Positions 50,015 through 58,891 of a stretch of DNA of 64,000 bases are shown here, piece after piece; the first letter of the stretch is position 1, and each line of letters opens with the position of its first letter. The DNA comes from CAYLLN01 sp964384375 (GTDB taxonomy: Bacteria > Planctomycetota > Planctomycetia > Pirellulales > Pirellulaceae): positions 60,541-124,540 of the forward strand of contig CAYLLN010000009.1 in assembly GCA_964384375.1 (NCBI GenBank), in the 5' to 3' direction. Made by a program: the position numbers and the translations under genes. The notes under the pieces are model-generated. The model did no database searches. It was not told the DNA's origin and saw nothing but the letters and a program-made list of their open reading frames with translations.

Positions 50015-50362
50015 CTAAATCGCTTCTCGCCCTCGTTCGCCCGTCCTGATTCGTACACAGTCATCCATCGGCAGGACAAAAATTTTGCCGTCGCCGATTT
50101 GCCCTTCGTCGCCGCTGCGGCCCCCTTTGACGATGGCCGCGATGGTCGGCTCGACGAAGTCGTCGTTCACGGCAATCTGAAGCTGCACTTTGCGGAGCAG
50201 GTTGATCTTGTACTCGTGGCCGCGATAGAGCTCCGTCTGCCCCTTCTGCCGGCCAAAGCCTTGGCAGTCGAGCACGGTGAGGCGGAAGACTTCCACTTCG
50301 GTCAGAGCCGCTTTCACTTCTTCCAGCTTGTTCGGCTGGATGATGGCGATGATCAGTTTCAT
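50015..50362 (-). CDS. glnB: Nitrogen regulatory protein P-II
   Basis: 115-residue trimeric sensor of 2-oxoglutarate and ATP/ADP. The T-loop (residues about 37-55) includes Tyr51 in G-H-E-Y-K-I-N-L and Tyr46; Tyr51 is the usual uridylylation site. K-I-F-V-L-P and the R-I-R-T-G-E-R-G nucleotide motif are complete. It lies 311 bases downstream of amt on the same strand, the common arrangement in which P-II controls the ammonium channel. A seven-copy heptamer array sits 42 bases upstream of its ATG. Confidence 0.94.
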   Translation of the reverse strand: MKLIIAIIQPNKLEEVKAALTEVEVFRLTVLDCQGFGRQKGQTELYRGHEYKINLLRKVQLQIAVNDDFVEPTIAAIVKGGRSGDEGQIGDGKIFVLPMDDCVRIRTGERGREAI

Positions 50363-50403
50363 GAAACCAAGTCTAGGTCGTCGTCTCGCGAAGTGAAAGC
50401 TGC

Positions 50404-50455
50404 CCCTGAACCCTGAACCCTGAACCCTGAACCCTGAACCCTGAACCCTGAACCC
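50404..50455. repeat. Heptamer tandem array
   Basis: Seven consecutive copies of CCCTGAA plus a final CCC, without a mismatch, at 50404-50455. It lies in the 5' region of glnB, 42 bases from the ATG, so copy-number change could alter its leader or promoter spacing. Confidence 0.9.
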
Positions 50456-50586
50456 AAGAAACACCCCGGTCCGAGCGGACGAGGCGGACGCCCACTCGGA
50501 CCTTTGGGGTATCCTTCAGGCCCAGGCGATGAGCCGAAAGAGCCTGCTCATGATTTATTGGGCATGCTTGGAAACCTGGTGGCGCC

Positions 50587-50612
50587 TGGCAGGCGAGACG
50601 CCTGCCCCACGA
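50587..50612. repeat. Dispersed palindrome (GGCAGGCG family)
   Basis: TGGCAGGCGAGACGCCTGCC plus CCACGA, with perfect GGCAGGCG/CGCCTGCC arms. Same family as 11474-11499 and 52852-52877. It lies between amt and glnB. Confidence 0.7.
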
Positions 50613-50673
50613 CCCGCTGCTGCCCGTGGGACCAGCGGCAAGCCCCTGGCCCACGGGCAGCTAGGGTAGGGTT

Positions 50674-52332
50674 TCACACTGCCTCCGTGCTCGGTTTCGC
50701 ATGGCCGGCGAACGCGGGAACGGACGACGCCATTGAGGTGGTGGCACCGCCGAACGTTTCGACAACCAACTGCGGGGGATAGGCATACATGCCGTGTTCG
50801 TTGATATCCAGGCCGCTGAGTTCCTCCTCCGCAGAGACGCGGAGCAAACCGACGGCTTTCATGGCGTAGAACATCACCAGCGAGGTGCTCAGGGCCCAGC
50901 CAGCGATGCTCAGCGTGCCGATGATCTGCGTCATCAGGCTCAGCTTTGCATCGGCGCTGAAGGCGGCCAGTTCGGGAATCCCGAAGATGCCGGTCGCGAT
51001 GCCGCCCCACATGCCGCAGACGCCGTGGACCGGAAACGCACCCACCGGATCGTCGATTTGCAGTTTGTCGATGGCAATGCACGCGAGGCACACGAGCACA
51101 CCGGCGATGCCGCCGATGATGAGAGCCGAGGTGTTCGTCACACAGTGGCAGTTGGCCGTGATGCCGACGAGGCCGGCCAAACCGCCGTTGAGCGAGAACG
51201 TGAGGTCGGGCTTCTTGAAGACAACCCACGAGAAGATCATCGAGGTGAGGGCACCCGTGCAGGCTGCCAGCGTGGTGTTCACGGCGACGAGCATGATCGT
51301 GTCGGTGTTCGCCATGCCGGTGAAGGCGAGCTGGCTGCCGGGGTTAAATCCGTACCAACCGATGAGCAGGATGAACACGCCGAGGGCCGCGTACGGAATG
51401 TTGTGACCAGGCATGGGCATCGCCTTGCCATTCACGAACTTACCGATACGTGGGCCGAGGGCAATTGCACCGGCCAGACCTGCCATGCCACCCACCGTGT
51501 GTACCACGACAGAGCCGGCAAAGTCCTTGAAGCCCAGGTCGAAGAGCCAGCCATAACCCCACATCCACATGCCACTGATCGGGTAAATCAAACCCGAGAT
51601 TACGGCTGTGTAGATGAGGTACGCGGGGAATTTAATGCGGCCAGCGACCGAGCCCGAAACGATCGTCGCTGCGGTGGCACAGAATGCAACCTGGAACAGG
51701 AAGTTGACCTGCGGCCCCAGCGGGTGAGCAGCGGCAGCGGTCGGAACCGCACCGGCAGCAATCGTAGGAGCACCTTCCGCGTTGGGCGTGATGCTTTGCA
51801 GGCCGACACCCGCGAAGCCAAAGACGTTCTTCACGATGTCCTGCGAGTTGTCGGCGGCCGGATACATGATGCCGTAGCCCACGAGCCAGAACAGCACGGC
51901 GCCAAGCATGAAGTCCATGTAGTTCTTGAACATGATGTTCACGGCGTTCTTCGCTGCGTTCAGCCCCGTTTCGACGAGGGCAAAACCAGCCTGCATGAAG
52001 ATCACCAGCACCGCGCAGATGAAGAGCGTGATGTTGTCGATTGCGTACTGTGCTTCGTTCACCGCCACGACGGGGCCGGTATCAGCCGCAACGCCTTCTT
52101 CTTTCTTCTCTTCGCTCGGGCCTTCGGCCGGAGGAGTTGTAGCGGCCGGAGTGGCTTCCGCTGGAGGAGTCTCGGCAGCCGGTGTCTCCGCTGCGGGAGT
52201 TGCCGGCGTTTCTGTCGCGGCAGGGGGAGTCGTCTCTTGGGCCGTTGCGAACTTGGAGATCGCGATCGTCCCGGCACAAACAAATAGCGCGGCTAGAAAG
52301 CCGCAGAGCACAAGCTTTGCTCTTCGATTCAT
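50674..52332 (-). CDS. amt: Ammonium transporter Amt with N-terminal extension
   Basis: 552 residues. A signal-like helix (about 8-30) precedes an Ala/Pro/Thr/Glu-rich linker (about 30-90), followed by the 11-helix Amt core from about 95. Core motifs include F-A-L-V-E-T-G, D-F-A-G-S-V-V-V-H (the first conserved His of the pore), G-W-Y-G-F-N-P-G-S, and V-G-A-F-P-V-H-G-V-C-G (second pore His). The linker is longer than in standard Amt proteins. Operon-like with glnB. Confidence 0.92.
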   Translation of the reverse strand: MNRRAKLVLCGFLAALFVCAGTIAISKFATAQETTPPAATETPATPAAETPAAETPPAEATPAATTPPAEGPSEEKKEEGVAADTGPVVAVNEAQYAIDNITLFICAVLVIFMQAGFALVETGLNAAKNAVNIMFKNYMDFMLGAVLFWLVGYGIMYPAADNSQDIVKNVFGFAGVGLQSITPNAEGAPTIAAGAVPTAAAAHPLGPQVNFLFQVAFCATAATIVSGSVAGRIKFPAYLIYTAVISGLIYPISGMWMWGYGWLFDLGFKDFAGSVVVHTVGGMAGLAGAIALGPRIGKFVNGKAMPMPGHNIPYAALGVFILLIGWYGFNPGSQLAFTGMANTDTIMLVAVNTTLAACTGALTSMIFSWVVFKKPDLTFSLNGGLAGLVGITANCHCVTNTSALIIGGIAGVLVCLACIAIDKLQIDDPVGAFPVHGVCGMWGGIATGIFGIPELAAFSADAKLSLMTQIIGTLSIAGWALSTSLVMFYAMKAVGLLRVSAEEELSGLDINEHGMYAYPPQLVVETFGGATTSMASSVPAFAGHAKPSTEAV

Positions 52333-52773
52333 GGAGCATCCGCCTTTCAGAAAGAAGCAAGTTCCGAATCAGCCGGAGGGTCCGGCTACGCCTGGCCTGT
52401 AAGCGCGCACCGCGAACGCACTGAGAACAAGCCTGAGGCGCAAAGAATGCGCCAGCGCCGCCTAAACTGGCGCTGCAGGCTCGTGCATCAGCCGGCTGGT
52501 GCGGCGATCACAAGCTGGCGGGCAGGAAAGCAACAGGCGTGCCAAGGGCCCGCCGGAACGAGAGGAGCAACCGGCAGGTTTGCCCTAGATTAGGAAAATA
52601 TAAAGACTTAGGACGGCTGCTGCGGCTTTGAAATTGCCGAAGTTGCGGGGTCTGTCAGCTCGGTGTGCTTGCTTGGTGCGCAGGGGTGGATGGAGAGTTG
52701 AGCAATGCGCGACCAGCGCCGGGCTCGTTAATAAACTCGCCTCCCGCCTGGTCGAAACGACCGCCCAAGAAAC

Positions 52774-52812
52774 AAAAAACGCCGCCTGCGATTGGGGAAA
52801 TCGCAAGCGGCG
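52774..52812 (-). terminator. Intrinsic terminator of the porin gene
   Basis: On the minus strand a 14-base-arm stem (CGCCGC-T-TGCGATT against AATCGCA-G-GCGGCG, one mismatch) with a small loop is followed by TTTTTTG. It lies 66 bases beyond the porin stop codon. This is the clearest canonical terminator in the window. Confidence 0.85.
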
Positions 52813-52851
52813 CTGAGGGAGACGAATTGGCGGGCTGTCGGTCGCGTGGTT

Positions 52852-52877
52852 TGGCAGGCGGGGATGCCTGTCGCACG
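52852..52877. repeat. Dispersed palindrome (GGCAGGCG family), decayed copy
   Basis: TGGCAGGCGGGGATGCCTGT plus CGCACG, directly abutting the porin stop codon at 52878. Its core differs from the copies at 11474 and 50587 but arms are recognisable. Confidence 0.55.
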
Positions 52878-54263
52878 CTACCAGAGGAAGATCACGTCCA
52901 CGGCGGCCAGGAGCTGCTCGTCGTCGCCGGGGGCATTGCCGGTGTCGAACGGGCCGTTGCTGCCGGCGAGGATTTCGCCGTCATACCAGTCGTACCGAAT
53001 CTCGGGACGGATGGTAAAGTTCGCATGGGGCGACCAGTTGATGCCGGCCGTCACTTCGTAGAAGTTGCCAGCGAAGCCGCCGAGGGACAGCGGATTGTTG
53101 GCCCGGACGCCGCCGACGCGGGCGCCGTCGTCGTCGCGGAACCATTCGGCCCGCATGCCGGCCTTCCAGCAGTCGTTAATCGTATAGAACAGGTATTGAT
53201 TGACGCCGTACCATTCGGCGCTCTGGTTGGCGGCAAAGGTGCTGCCGTCACGCTGATAACCGTGGTCGTGCTGGAAAATGTACTGGGCCTTTTCAGTAAG
53301 CTGGTAGCTGACGACCAGGCTGTACATGTCGCGGTTCGTGTCCAGGCCGGGGTTGGTCACGGCAAGGACGTTCTTCGCTTCGTTCGGGCTGGCGATGCCG
53401 GTCAGGGCGATGCTCAGCTTGTCACCGTTGTTCCAGGTGAAACCGCCGACCACAGCACCGGTGTCGTTGAGCCGGTCGAAGTTGTCCCAGCCGTTGACGA
53501 AGCCAATGATCACGTTGGTGCGATCGTTGTACTTGTACGTGGCCAGAGCACCCGTGTGGGTGAAGGGCTCGCCGTACTGCATCGTGTAGGCGTGGGTGTA
53601 GAAGAAGTTTCCGTTGGCGGGCACCACTTCATAGCCGATGGGCGTATAGAAGTGACCGAGCTTCACGGCCCAGTCGTTGTAGCCGACTTCGCCGTAGATC
53701 TGCGGCATGGCCAGGCCATAGAACGGCCCGCTGTTCCACTTCGGGGCGCCGGTTTCACGTGTTTCCAGGCCGACGGCCTGCGTGAAGATATAGTCGGTGC
53801 CGTAGAGCAGATCGACGCGACCACCCCAGTCCCAACCGCATCCGCCCGTATCGATCGTCTTTTCGGTGATCGCGTAGAGCTGGTTCAGGTAGGCGTCGCT
53901 GTAGTCGGGGAAGGTCGTCGGGCCGTTGAAGAACGAGTTGTCGTCGTTCGTCGCAGCGCCAGCGGCCACAAAGCCGTAGATGTTCCAGCCGCATTCCTTC
54001 TGGCAGAACAACCGCCAGGGCTCGCAGGCTTCGGCTTCTTCCTCGGCGGCACATGCATCGGAGCAATGAGCCGCGGCAGGCGCCTGGACCATCTTGGCAG
54101 CCGGAGCCGCCGCATCGCTGGGCGACGCCTGGGCTTCGGCTTGGAAGTAGTAATAGTCGGCGGCATAGGAAGCCGACTGGGTTTGCGGCTGCTGGGCGTT
54201 AGCGCATCCCGCGTAGATGCCCCACGCAACGGCCGCCGCGAAGGCCATTTTCGTAAGTTTCAT
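52878..54263 (-). CDS. Outer-membrane beta-barrel porin (BBP2/OmpL-like)
   Basis: 461 residues. A Sec signal (L-T-K-M-A-F-A-A-A-V-A-W-G) at residues 3-15 and cleavage near A-N-A-Q. A Cys/Ala/Glu-rich segment (A-H-C-S-D-A-C-A-A-E-E-E) lies at about 66-80. The rest alternates aromatic and polar residues over beta strands and ends D-V-I-F-L-W, an aromatic C-terminus typical of BAM substrates. G-W-N-I-Y-G and Y-T-H-A-Y-T-M-Q-Y-G motifs fit the planctomycete porin-2 family. A strong terminator follows. Substrate unknown. Start at 54263 gives the cleanest signal. Confidence 0.85.
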   Translation of the reverse strand: MKLTKMAFAAAVAWGIYAGCANAQQPQTQSASYAADYYYFQAEAQASPSDAAAPAAKMVQAPAAAHCSDACAAEEEAEACEPWRLFCQKECGWNIYGFVAAGAATNDDNSFFNGPTTFPDYSDAYLNQLYAITEKTIDTGGCGWDWGGRVDLLYGTDYIFTQAVGLETRETGAPKWNSGPFYGLAMPQIYGEVGYNDWAVKLGHFYTPIGYEVVPANGNFFYTHAYTMQYGEPFTHTGALATYKYNDRTNVIIGFVNGWDNFDRLNDTGAVVGGFTWNNGDKLSIALTGIASPNEAKNVLAVTNPGLDTNRDMYSLVVSYQLTEKAQYIFQHDHGYQRDGSTFAANQSAEWYGVNQYLFYTINDCWKAGMRAEWFRDDDGARVGGVRANNPLSLGGFAGNFYEVTAGINWSPHANFTIRPEIRYDWYDGEILAGSNGPFDTGNAPGDDEQLLAAVDVIFLW

Positions 54264-54802
54264 GGTAGATGTCCCCAATCCTTGGAAACGGTGGCAAAAG
54301 GGCGGCCGAACGGCGCCGTCCGTGCGCCCTTGGGTAGGCCGGTGTTTGAGACTCCTGCGGGCAGGCCAGCGCTAGGGAGAGCCGCGCATAGCCGGTTGCC
54401 AGCAAAGTTCCTATCGGACAATCCGCTTTGGCCGGTGCATCGCAACCGCCCGCCAAATGCCGTAGAAACCACGCTTTACGCACCTCGCGTTCCGATTGTA
54501 ACGGTGGTAACGACAGTGCGGTTGGCTCAGGTGAATGGGCGAACGTGAGCTGCGCTACCGCAGGGGGGAGATAGACGGCGGTAGGGTGATCCGTGCGGGC
54601 ATTGTGTGAAGATGTAGCGGTTGTCCGGTCTGAATCGATCGGCAAAAGCTCGCAGCCCGTCGCGTCCTTGCATTTCCGCCGCCGCGCTGGCTAAATGATG
54701 CCACTCGTCCGCCTGCGGCTCTCGCTCTTTCCTTTACCCGCCGGCCGCGATGAGTTCCGGCGGTTTCTTCAGCGATTCAGCATCCCTTGAGGAGGAATGT
54801 CC
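54264..54802. other. Intergenic region upstream of two divergent genes
   Basis: 539 bases between the divergent starts of the porin and an oxidoreductase. It should hold both promoters, and an AGGAGG ribosome-binding site lies at 54790-54795. No gene or repeat could be identified. Confidence 0.5.
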
Positions 54803-55921
54803 GTGCCTAAGCAAGTCAACGTGGCGATGGTTGGTCTGGGGTTCGGGGCCGAGATGATTCCGATTTACCAGGCCCATCCCAACGCCAACATCGCGGCCAT
54901 CTGCCAGCGGAACGAGGCAAAGCTCAACAAGTGCGGCGACACCTTCGGCATTGGCACCCGCTACACCGAGTACGAGCAGGTGCTGGCCGACCCGAAGGTC
55001 GATTTCGTCCATATCAACTCGCCGATTCCCGACCACGCTTGGATGTCGATCGAGGCCCTCAAGGCTGGCAAGCACGTCATGTGTACCGTGCCGATGGCCA
55101 CGACGATCAAGGAATGCGACAAGATCTGTCAGCTCGTCGATGACACGGGCCTGCGGTACATGATGGCCGAAACGGTCGTCTATAGCCGTGAGTTCCTCTT
55201 CATCAAGGAAATGTACAAGAAGGGGGAGCTTGGCAAGATTCAGCACCTGGCCGCCTCGCACCCGCAGGACATGGACGGCTGGCCCGACTATTGGCAGAAG
55301 ATGATCCCGATGCACTACGCGACGCACGTCGTCAGCCCGTGCCTGGGGCTGCTCGATAAGCGGGCCGAGTACGTCTCGTGCTTCGGCAGCGGCACCGTGC
55401 GGAAGGACATTGCCAAAAAGTCGGGCAACAAGTTCGCCGTCGAAACGTGCCACGTGAAGATCAAGGACAGCGACGTGGTCGCCCACCTTTGGCGATTCCT
55501 ATACGACGTCGCCCGGCAGTACCGCGAGAGCTTCGATGTCTATGGCACGAAGAAGAGCTTCGAATGGACTCTCGTCGAACACGAGCCGCATATCATCCAC
55601 ACGGCGAAGAAGCCCGAGCCGGAGATTCCGAGCAAAGTGACGGTGCCGGACTACGCGCACCTCTTGCCCGAGCCGATCCGCCGCTTCACGCAGCCGGCCG
55701 AGATTCACGACAGCGAGCACCTCTCGTTCATTCAGGGTGGCGGCCACGGCGGCTCGCACCCGCACATGGTCAACGAGATGGTGACCGCCCTCGTGAAGAA
55801 GCGCGATCCGTGGCCGAATGCCCGCACGGCCGCCAACTGGACGTGCGTCGGCCTCTGCGCCCACCAGTCGGCGGAGAAAGGTGGCAAGATCGTCAAGCTG
55901 CCGGGGTTTACGTTGGAATGA
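54803..55921 (+). CDS. Gfo/Idh/MocA family oxidoreductase (cytoplasmic)
   Basis: 372 residues. V-A-M-V-G-L-G-F-G-A is the Rossmann motif; the usual E-K-P is replaced by C-T-V-P-M-A (T-V-P), a divergence. The perfect AGGAGG at 54790-54795 is seven bases from GTG 54803 but only one base from the ATG at 54797, so the GTG is the likely start, giving M-P-K-Q-V-N-V. C-terminal G-G-H-G-G-S-H-P-H-M-V-N-E-M is typical of the exported/Planctomycete subgroup. First of a plus-strand run of carbohydrate-type genes. Confidence 0.88.
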   Translation: MPKQVNVAMVGLGFGAEMIPIYQAHPNANIAAICQRNEAKLNKCGDTFGIGTRYTEYEQVLADPKVDFVHINSPIPDHAWMSIEALKAGKHVMCTVPMATTIKECDKICQLVDDTGLRYMMAETVVYSREFLFIKEMYKKGELGKIQHLAASHPQDMDGWPDYWQKMIPMHYATHVVSPCLGLLDKRAEYVSCFGSGTVRKDIAKKSGNKFAVETCHVKIKDSDVVAHLWRFLYDVARQYRESFDVYGTKKSFEWTLVEHEPHIIHTAKKPEPEIPSKVTVPDYAHLLPEPIRRFTQPAEIHDSEHLSFIQGGGHGGSHPHMVNEMVTALVKKRDPWPNARTAANWTCVGLCAHQSAEKGGKIVKLPGFTLE

Positions 55922-55935
55922 CGGTTGCGGCGGGA

Positions 55936-56000
55936 GGCAGAATAATACGGACAGAACAATGGGAGGAGAGGAATCATTATTCTGCTCCAATTATTCTGCC
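55936..56000. repeat. Inverted GCAGAATAAT repeat
   Basis: GGCAGAATAAT at 55936-55946 is mirrored by ATTATTCTGCTCC and ATTATTCTGCC at 55976-56000, so the second arm is duplicated. It lies between two same-strand genes and may be a decayed mobile palindrome. Confidence 0.6.
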
Positions 56001-56042
56001 TTTCTCCAATAGATGAACCGGTGGCTTGCCAGAGGTGAAATC

Positions 56043-56882
56043 ATGCGATTCACATGCGTTGGTGCCCTGCTTGGTGTGTTCGTCTTGCTCGGTATCGCAA
56101 CAGCCGAAGACGCCAAGTCTCCACCCGCTGGCCTCCGCGTTTTCTACACCGGCCACAGCTTCCACATGTTCGTGCCGCCGCGGGTCGAACAGCTCGTGAA
56201 GTCGGCCAAGATCGAAGGGCACAAGCTCGTCGGCACGCAGGGGATCGGCGGCTCGCGCGTGATTCAGCACTGGGATTTGGCCGACGACAAGAACAAGGCG
56301 AAGCCGGCACTGACCAGCGGAGAGGTCGATGTCTTCACGATGGCGGCCCACCTGCAGATTCCCGACGAGGGGATCGCGAAGTTCACGGAACTGGGCCTCG
56401 CGCACAATCCGAACCTCCGGCTGCTGGTGCAGGCGTCCTGGTATCCGTTCGACTTGCCGGCCGAGAAACGAATCACGAACAACGCCCAGCGCGACGAAGT
56501 GAAAGTCGCCGACCTGCAAGCCGCCATCGACGAGTGGCGGAAGAAGCTGGAGGCCCAGGTCGATGATCTCAACCAACAGCACGGCAAGACCGCCGTGTTC
56601 ATCGTCCCGGTCGGCGACGCAGTCGTGAAGCTCCGCGGCTTGGTGATCGACGGCAAGTATCCGGGCGTCGCCAAGCAATCCGAGCTATTCACCGATCCGA
56701 TCGGCCACGGCGGTCCGCACGTTCAGGCCCTGGCCAGCTATTGCAATTTCGCGGCGATCTATCGCATGAGCCCCGAAGGGCACAACCTGGCGGGCCTGAC
56801 CGATGAGCAGAACGCGATCCTGCAGAAGCTCGCTTGGGAGACCGTTTCTGCATATTCGCATGCGGGAATCGCAGCGAAATAG
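56043..56882 (+). CDS. Exported SGNH-like protein
   Basis: 279 residues with a Sec signal (F-T-C-V-G-A-L-L-G-V-F-V-L-L). The mature start G-L-R-V-F-Y-T-G-H-S-F-H-M-F resembles the G-D-S block of SGNH hydrolases, but reads T-G-H-S instead of G-D-S. G-T-Q-G-I-G-G-S and a late D-P-I-G-H-G-G-P-H also echo that family (D-x-x-H). GAGG lies seven bases before ATG 56043. It probably acts on carbohydrates or esters outside the cytoplasm, but activity is not established. Confidence 0.75.
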   Translation: MRFTCVGALLGVFVLLGIATAEDAKSPPAGLRVFYTGHSFHMFVPPRVEQLVKSAKIEGHKLVGTQGIGGSRVIQHWDLADDKNKAKPALTSGEVDVFTMAAHLQIPDEGIAKFTELGLAHNPNLRLLVQASWYPFDLPAEKRITNNAQRDEVKVADLQAAIDEWRKKLEAQVDDLNQQHGKTAVFIVPVGDAVVKLRGLVIDGKYPGVAKQSELFTDPIGHGGPHVQALASYCNFAAIYRMSPEGHNLAGLTDEQNAILQKLAWETVSAYSHAGIAAK

Positions 56883-56939
56883 CCGGCGTCACCGACTACT
56901 TGTATCTGAGCCACGTCCGCGCTACACTGCCAGCCGTAT

Positions 56940-56955
56940 CGTGCGTGTACGCACG
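56940..56955. promoter_or_regulatory. Candidate operator upstream of the MarR gene
   Basis: CGTGCG-TGTA-CGCACG is a perfect dyad with six-base arms, 24 bases upstream of the MarR start codon and downstream of the SGNH-like gene stop. Autorepression at such dyads is common for MarR proteins. No second copy was noticed. Confidence 0.6.
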
Positions 56956-56979
56956 AACTTAGCATGCAGCAGATTGTCG

Positions 56980-57453
56980 ATGACCGCCGGACACAACATC
57001 GCGATTGCTCTCCGTTCCGCCTATCTGGCGCTTCATCGCCGGACCGAGGCGCGATTTGCGGCACATGGAGTAACGGCCGATCAGTTCGTGCTTCTCGCGA
57101 CGCTCGAACGGGGGCAGGCCCTGACGCAGCGTGAACTCGCTCGCCGGATGGCGTCCGACCCAAGCACCGTCCGTGCGATGCTTGTCTTGCTCGCCAAACG
57201 CGGGTTCGTAAGGCGCGATTCGCATCCCACGGATGCTCGCGCGCGAACCGTTGCCCTGACGCCGCTAGGCCAGCGGACGTTCAGGCAGCTTTGGAGAGCC
57301 GGCGAACCGATCCGCGAGCGAATGCTGGGGGCGCTTGGTGCCGACGAGGCAGACACACTCGTAGGGATGCTCGGCCGCATCGCAGAATCCCTCAATGCCG
57401 AGCAGGCAACCGCCGGCGCAACGACTTCTCTCTCTTCCGAGGTTGAATCATGA
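56980..57453 (+). CDS. MarR family transcriptional regulator
   Basis: 157 residues. A winged helix-turn-helix dimer: T-Q-R-E-L-A-R-R-M-A-S-D-P-S-T-V-R-A-M-L is the recognition unit, the wing is R-R-D-S-H-P-T-D-A-R-A-R-T-V-A-L-T. Helices at both ends form the dimer interface. The ATG at 56980 lies 24 bases from a dyad. It overlaps the downstream esterase by four bases (ATGA), so the regulator and the enzyme are co-translated; the effector could be a product of the esterase. Confidence 0.88.
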   Translation: MTAGHNIAIALRSAYLALHRRTEARFAAHGVTADQFVLLATLERGQALTQRELARRMASDPSTVRAMLVLLAKRGFVRRDSHPTDARARTVALTPLGQRTFRQLWRAGEPIRERMLGALGADEADTLVGMLGRIAESLNAEQATAGATTSLSSEVES

Positions 57454-58703
57454 CTTCTCGCATCCTCGCTCTGGCGGCCTTCGCCGCACTGGCATTTCAG
57501 TTAAATTCCGCCCTTGCTCAGCCTGCAGGCGAAAAGCCAGTTCCCCCAAAATCCGCTGAGCCAGCCCGGGACGAAGGTCAGCCCGCCGCGACGAACGTCG
57601 GCAACTCCGGGTATCCACGGGTTCATGCCGACGGGCGGGCGACGTTTCGCCTCCGCGCCCCGGATGCGCAGAAGGTCCAGGTCTTCACCAACTACGGTCT
57701 CGGTTCTGGCGGACCCTGGGACATGCAGCGCGGCGATGATGGCGTCTGGTCGCTAACGTCCCCGCCCATTGTGCCGGGTTTCCATTATTACGAGCTAATC
57801 GTGGACGGCGTCCGAATGAACGATCCGGGGAGCGATACGTTCTTCGGAACCGGCAAACCGACGAGCGGCATTGAGATTCCTCAATCCGGGGTCGATTTCT
57901 TTCACGTCAAGGACGTGCCGCACGGCGAAGTCCGCTCGCGGTGGTACAAGTCCTCCGTGACCGGCCAAACGCGGCACATCCACGTGTACACGCCGCCGGG
58001 CTATGACGCCGACCCAGACAAACGCTTCCCGGTCCTCTACCTGCAACATGGCGGCGGCGAGGACGAAACCGGCTGGCCCCGCCAGGGACACATGAACTTC
58101 ATCTTCGACAACCTCATCGCTGCCGGCCAAGCGCAGCCGATGATCGTCGTCATGGAAAAAGGGTACGCTTTGCGGGAGGGTCAGCAGCCAACTCCGGCGG
58201 GACCGGGCCGCGGCCGATTCGACTTCACTGCCTTTGGCGATGTCGTCATCAAGGACCTCGTTCCGCTGATCGACGCGAACTACCGCACGAAGGCCGATCG
58301 CCAGCATCGGGCCATTGCGGGGCTCTCGATGGGGGCGGCTCAAGCGATGCAAATTGGCCTCACGAACCTCGATACCTTTTCGGCCGTTGCGGCCTTCAGC
58401 GGCGCCGGCCGGGGTGTCGATCCCATGACCGCCTACGGCGGAGTCTTTGCCGACCCGGCGAAGTTCGACGAGCGTGTGAACCTGCTGTACCTGCACTCAG
58501 GCGACGTCGGACTTGACGAGGGTATTCACCGCAGTGCCAAGGCTCTTTACGAGTCGCTGAAGTCGGCGGGGGTGGAGAACGTCGTCTTTCGCGATGCTCC
58601 AGGGCTGGGTCACGAGTGGCAAACCTGGCGGCTGGCATTGCACGACTTTGCTCCCCGCCTGTTCCAGCACGCGGACGAAAAATCGGCTGCTGCAGCGCCA
58701 TAA
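57450..58703 (+). CDS. Exported CE1-like esterase
   Basis: 417 residues with a Sec signal (R-I-L-A-L-A-A-F-A-A-L-A-F) cleaved near A-L-A-Q. An N-terminal beta-sandwich of CBM48/isoamylase-N type (F-R-L-R-A-P-D-A-Q-K-V to about 150) precedes an alpha/beta-hydrolase domain with nucleophile Ser293 in A-G-L-S-M-G and His388 in G-L-G-H-E-W. This architecture matches feruloyl or acetyl-xylan esterases and enterochelin-esterase-like proteins. Translationally coupled to the MarR gene. Confidence 0.86.
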   Translation: MTSRILALAAFAALAFQLNSALAQPAGEKPVPPKSAEPARDEGQPAATNVGNSGYPRVHADGRATFRLRAPDAQKVQVFTNYGLGSGGPWDMQRGDDGVWSLTSPPIVPGFHYYELIVDGVRMNDPGSDTFFGTGKPTSGIEIPQSGVDFFHVKDVPHGEVRSRWYKSSVTGQTRHIHVYTPPGYDADPDKRFPVLYLQHGGGEDETGWPRQGHMNFIFDNLIAAGQAQPMIVVMEKGYALREGQQPTPAGPGRGRFDFTAFGDVVIKDLVPLIDANYRTKADRQHRAIAGLSMGAAQAMQIGLTNLDTFSAVAAFSGAGRGVDPMTAYGGVFADPAKFDERVNLLYLHSGDVGLDEGIHRSAKALYESLKSAGVENVVFRDAPGLGHEWQTWRLALHDFAPRLFQHADEKSAAAAP

Positions 58704-58891
58704 GGCAGTTGCCATCTATCCCCTGTGCTTGCGAGAAACCACAATACGATCTGCGGGAATTGTTGAATTCCCGCCGCTATTCGATTTTGGCAATCGCCTG
58801 ATCCATTCTGTTCGAGATTTCGTATCGCCAAATGTCCTTTCTTACCGTTTGCCGCACTAGTCCGTCCGCACTGCTTTGCAGAGATCTCTCC

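Larger units (their letters stand above)
52333..52877. other. Intergenic region between amt and the porin gene
   Basis: 545 bases. It contains the amt promoter region at its left (no clear motif), an AT-rich segment at 52590-52625, a terminator for the porin gene (52774-52812), and a GGCAGGCG-type palindrome (52852-52877). No gene is supported. Confidence 0.6.

Noticed and set aside
50404..50455. CRISPR-like array
   Set aside because: The heptamers are contiguous without spacers; it is a simple tandem repeat.
52665..54548. 627-residue plus-strand open frame
   Set aside because: Covers the porin gene on the opposite strand; the porin has a signal peptide, beta pattern, aromatic C-terminus and terminator.
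54797..54802. ATG at 54797 as start of the oxidoreductase
   Set aside because: The AGGAGG ribosome-binding site ends one base before it, too close for initiation; the GTG six bases later has ideal spacing.
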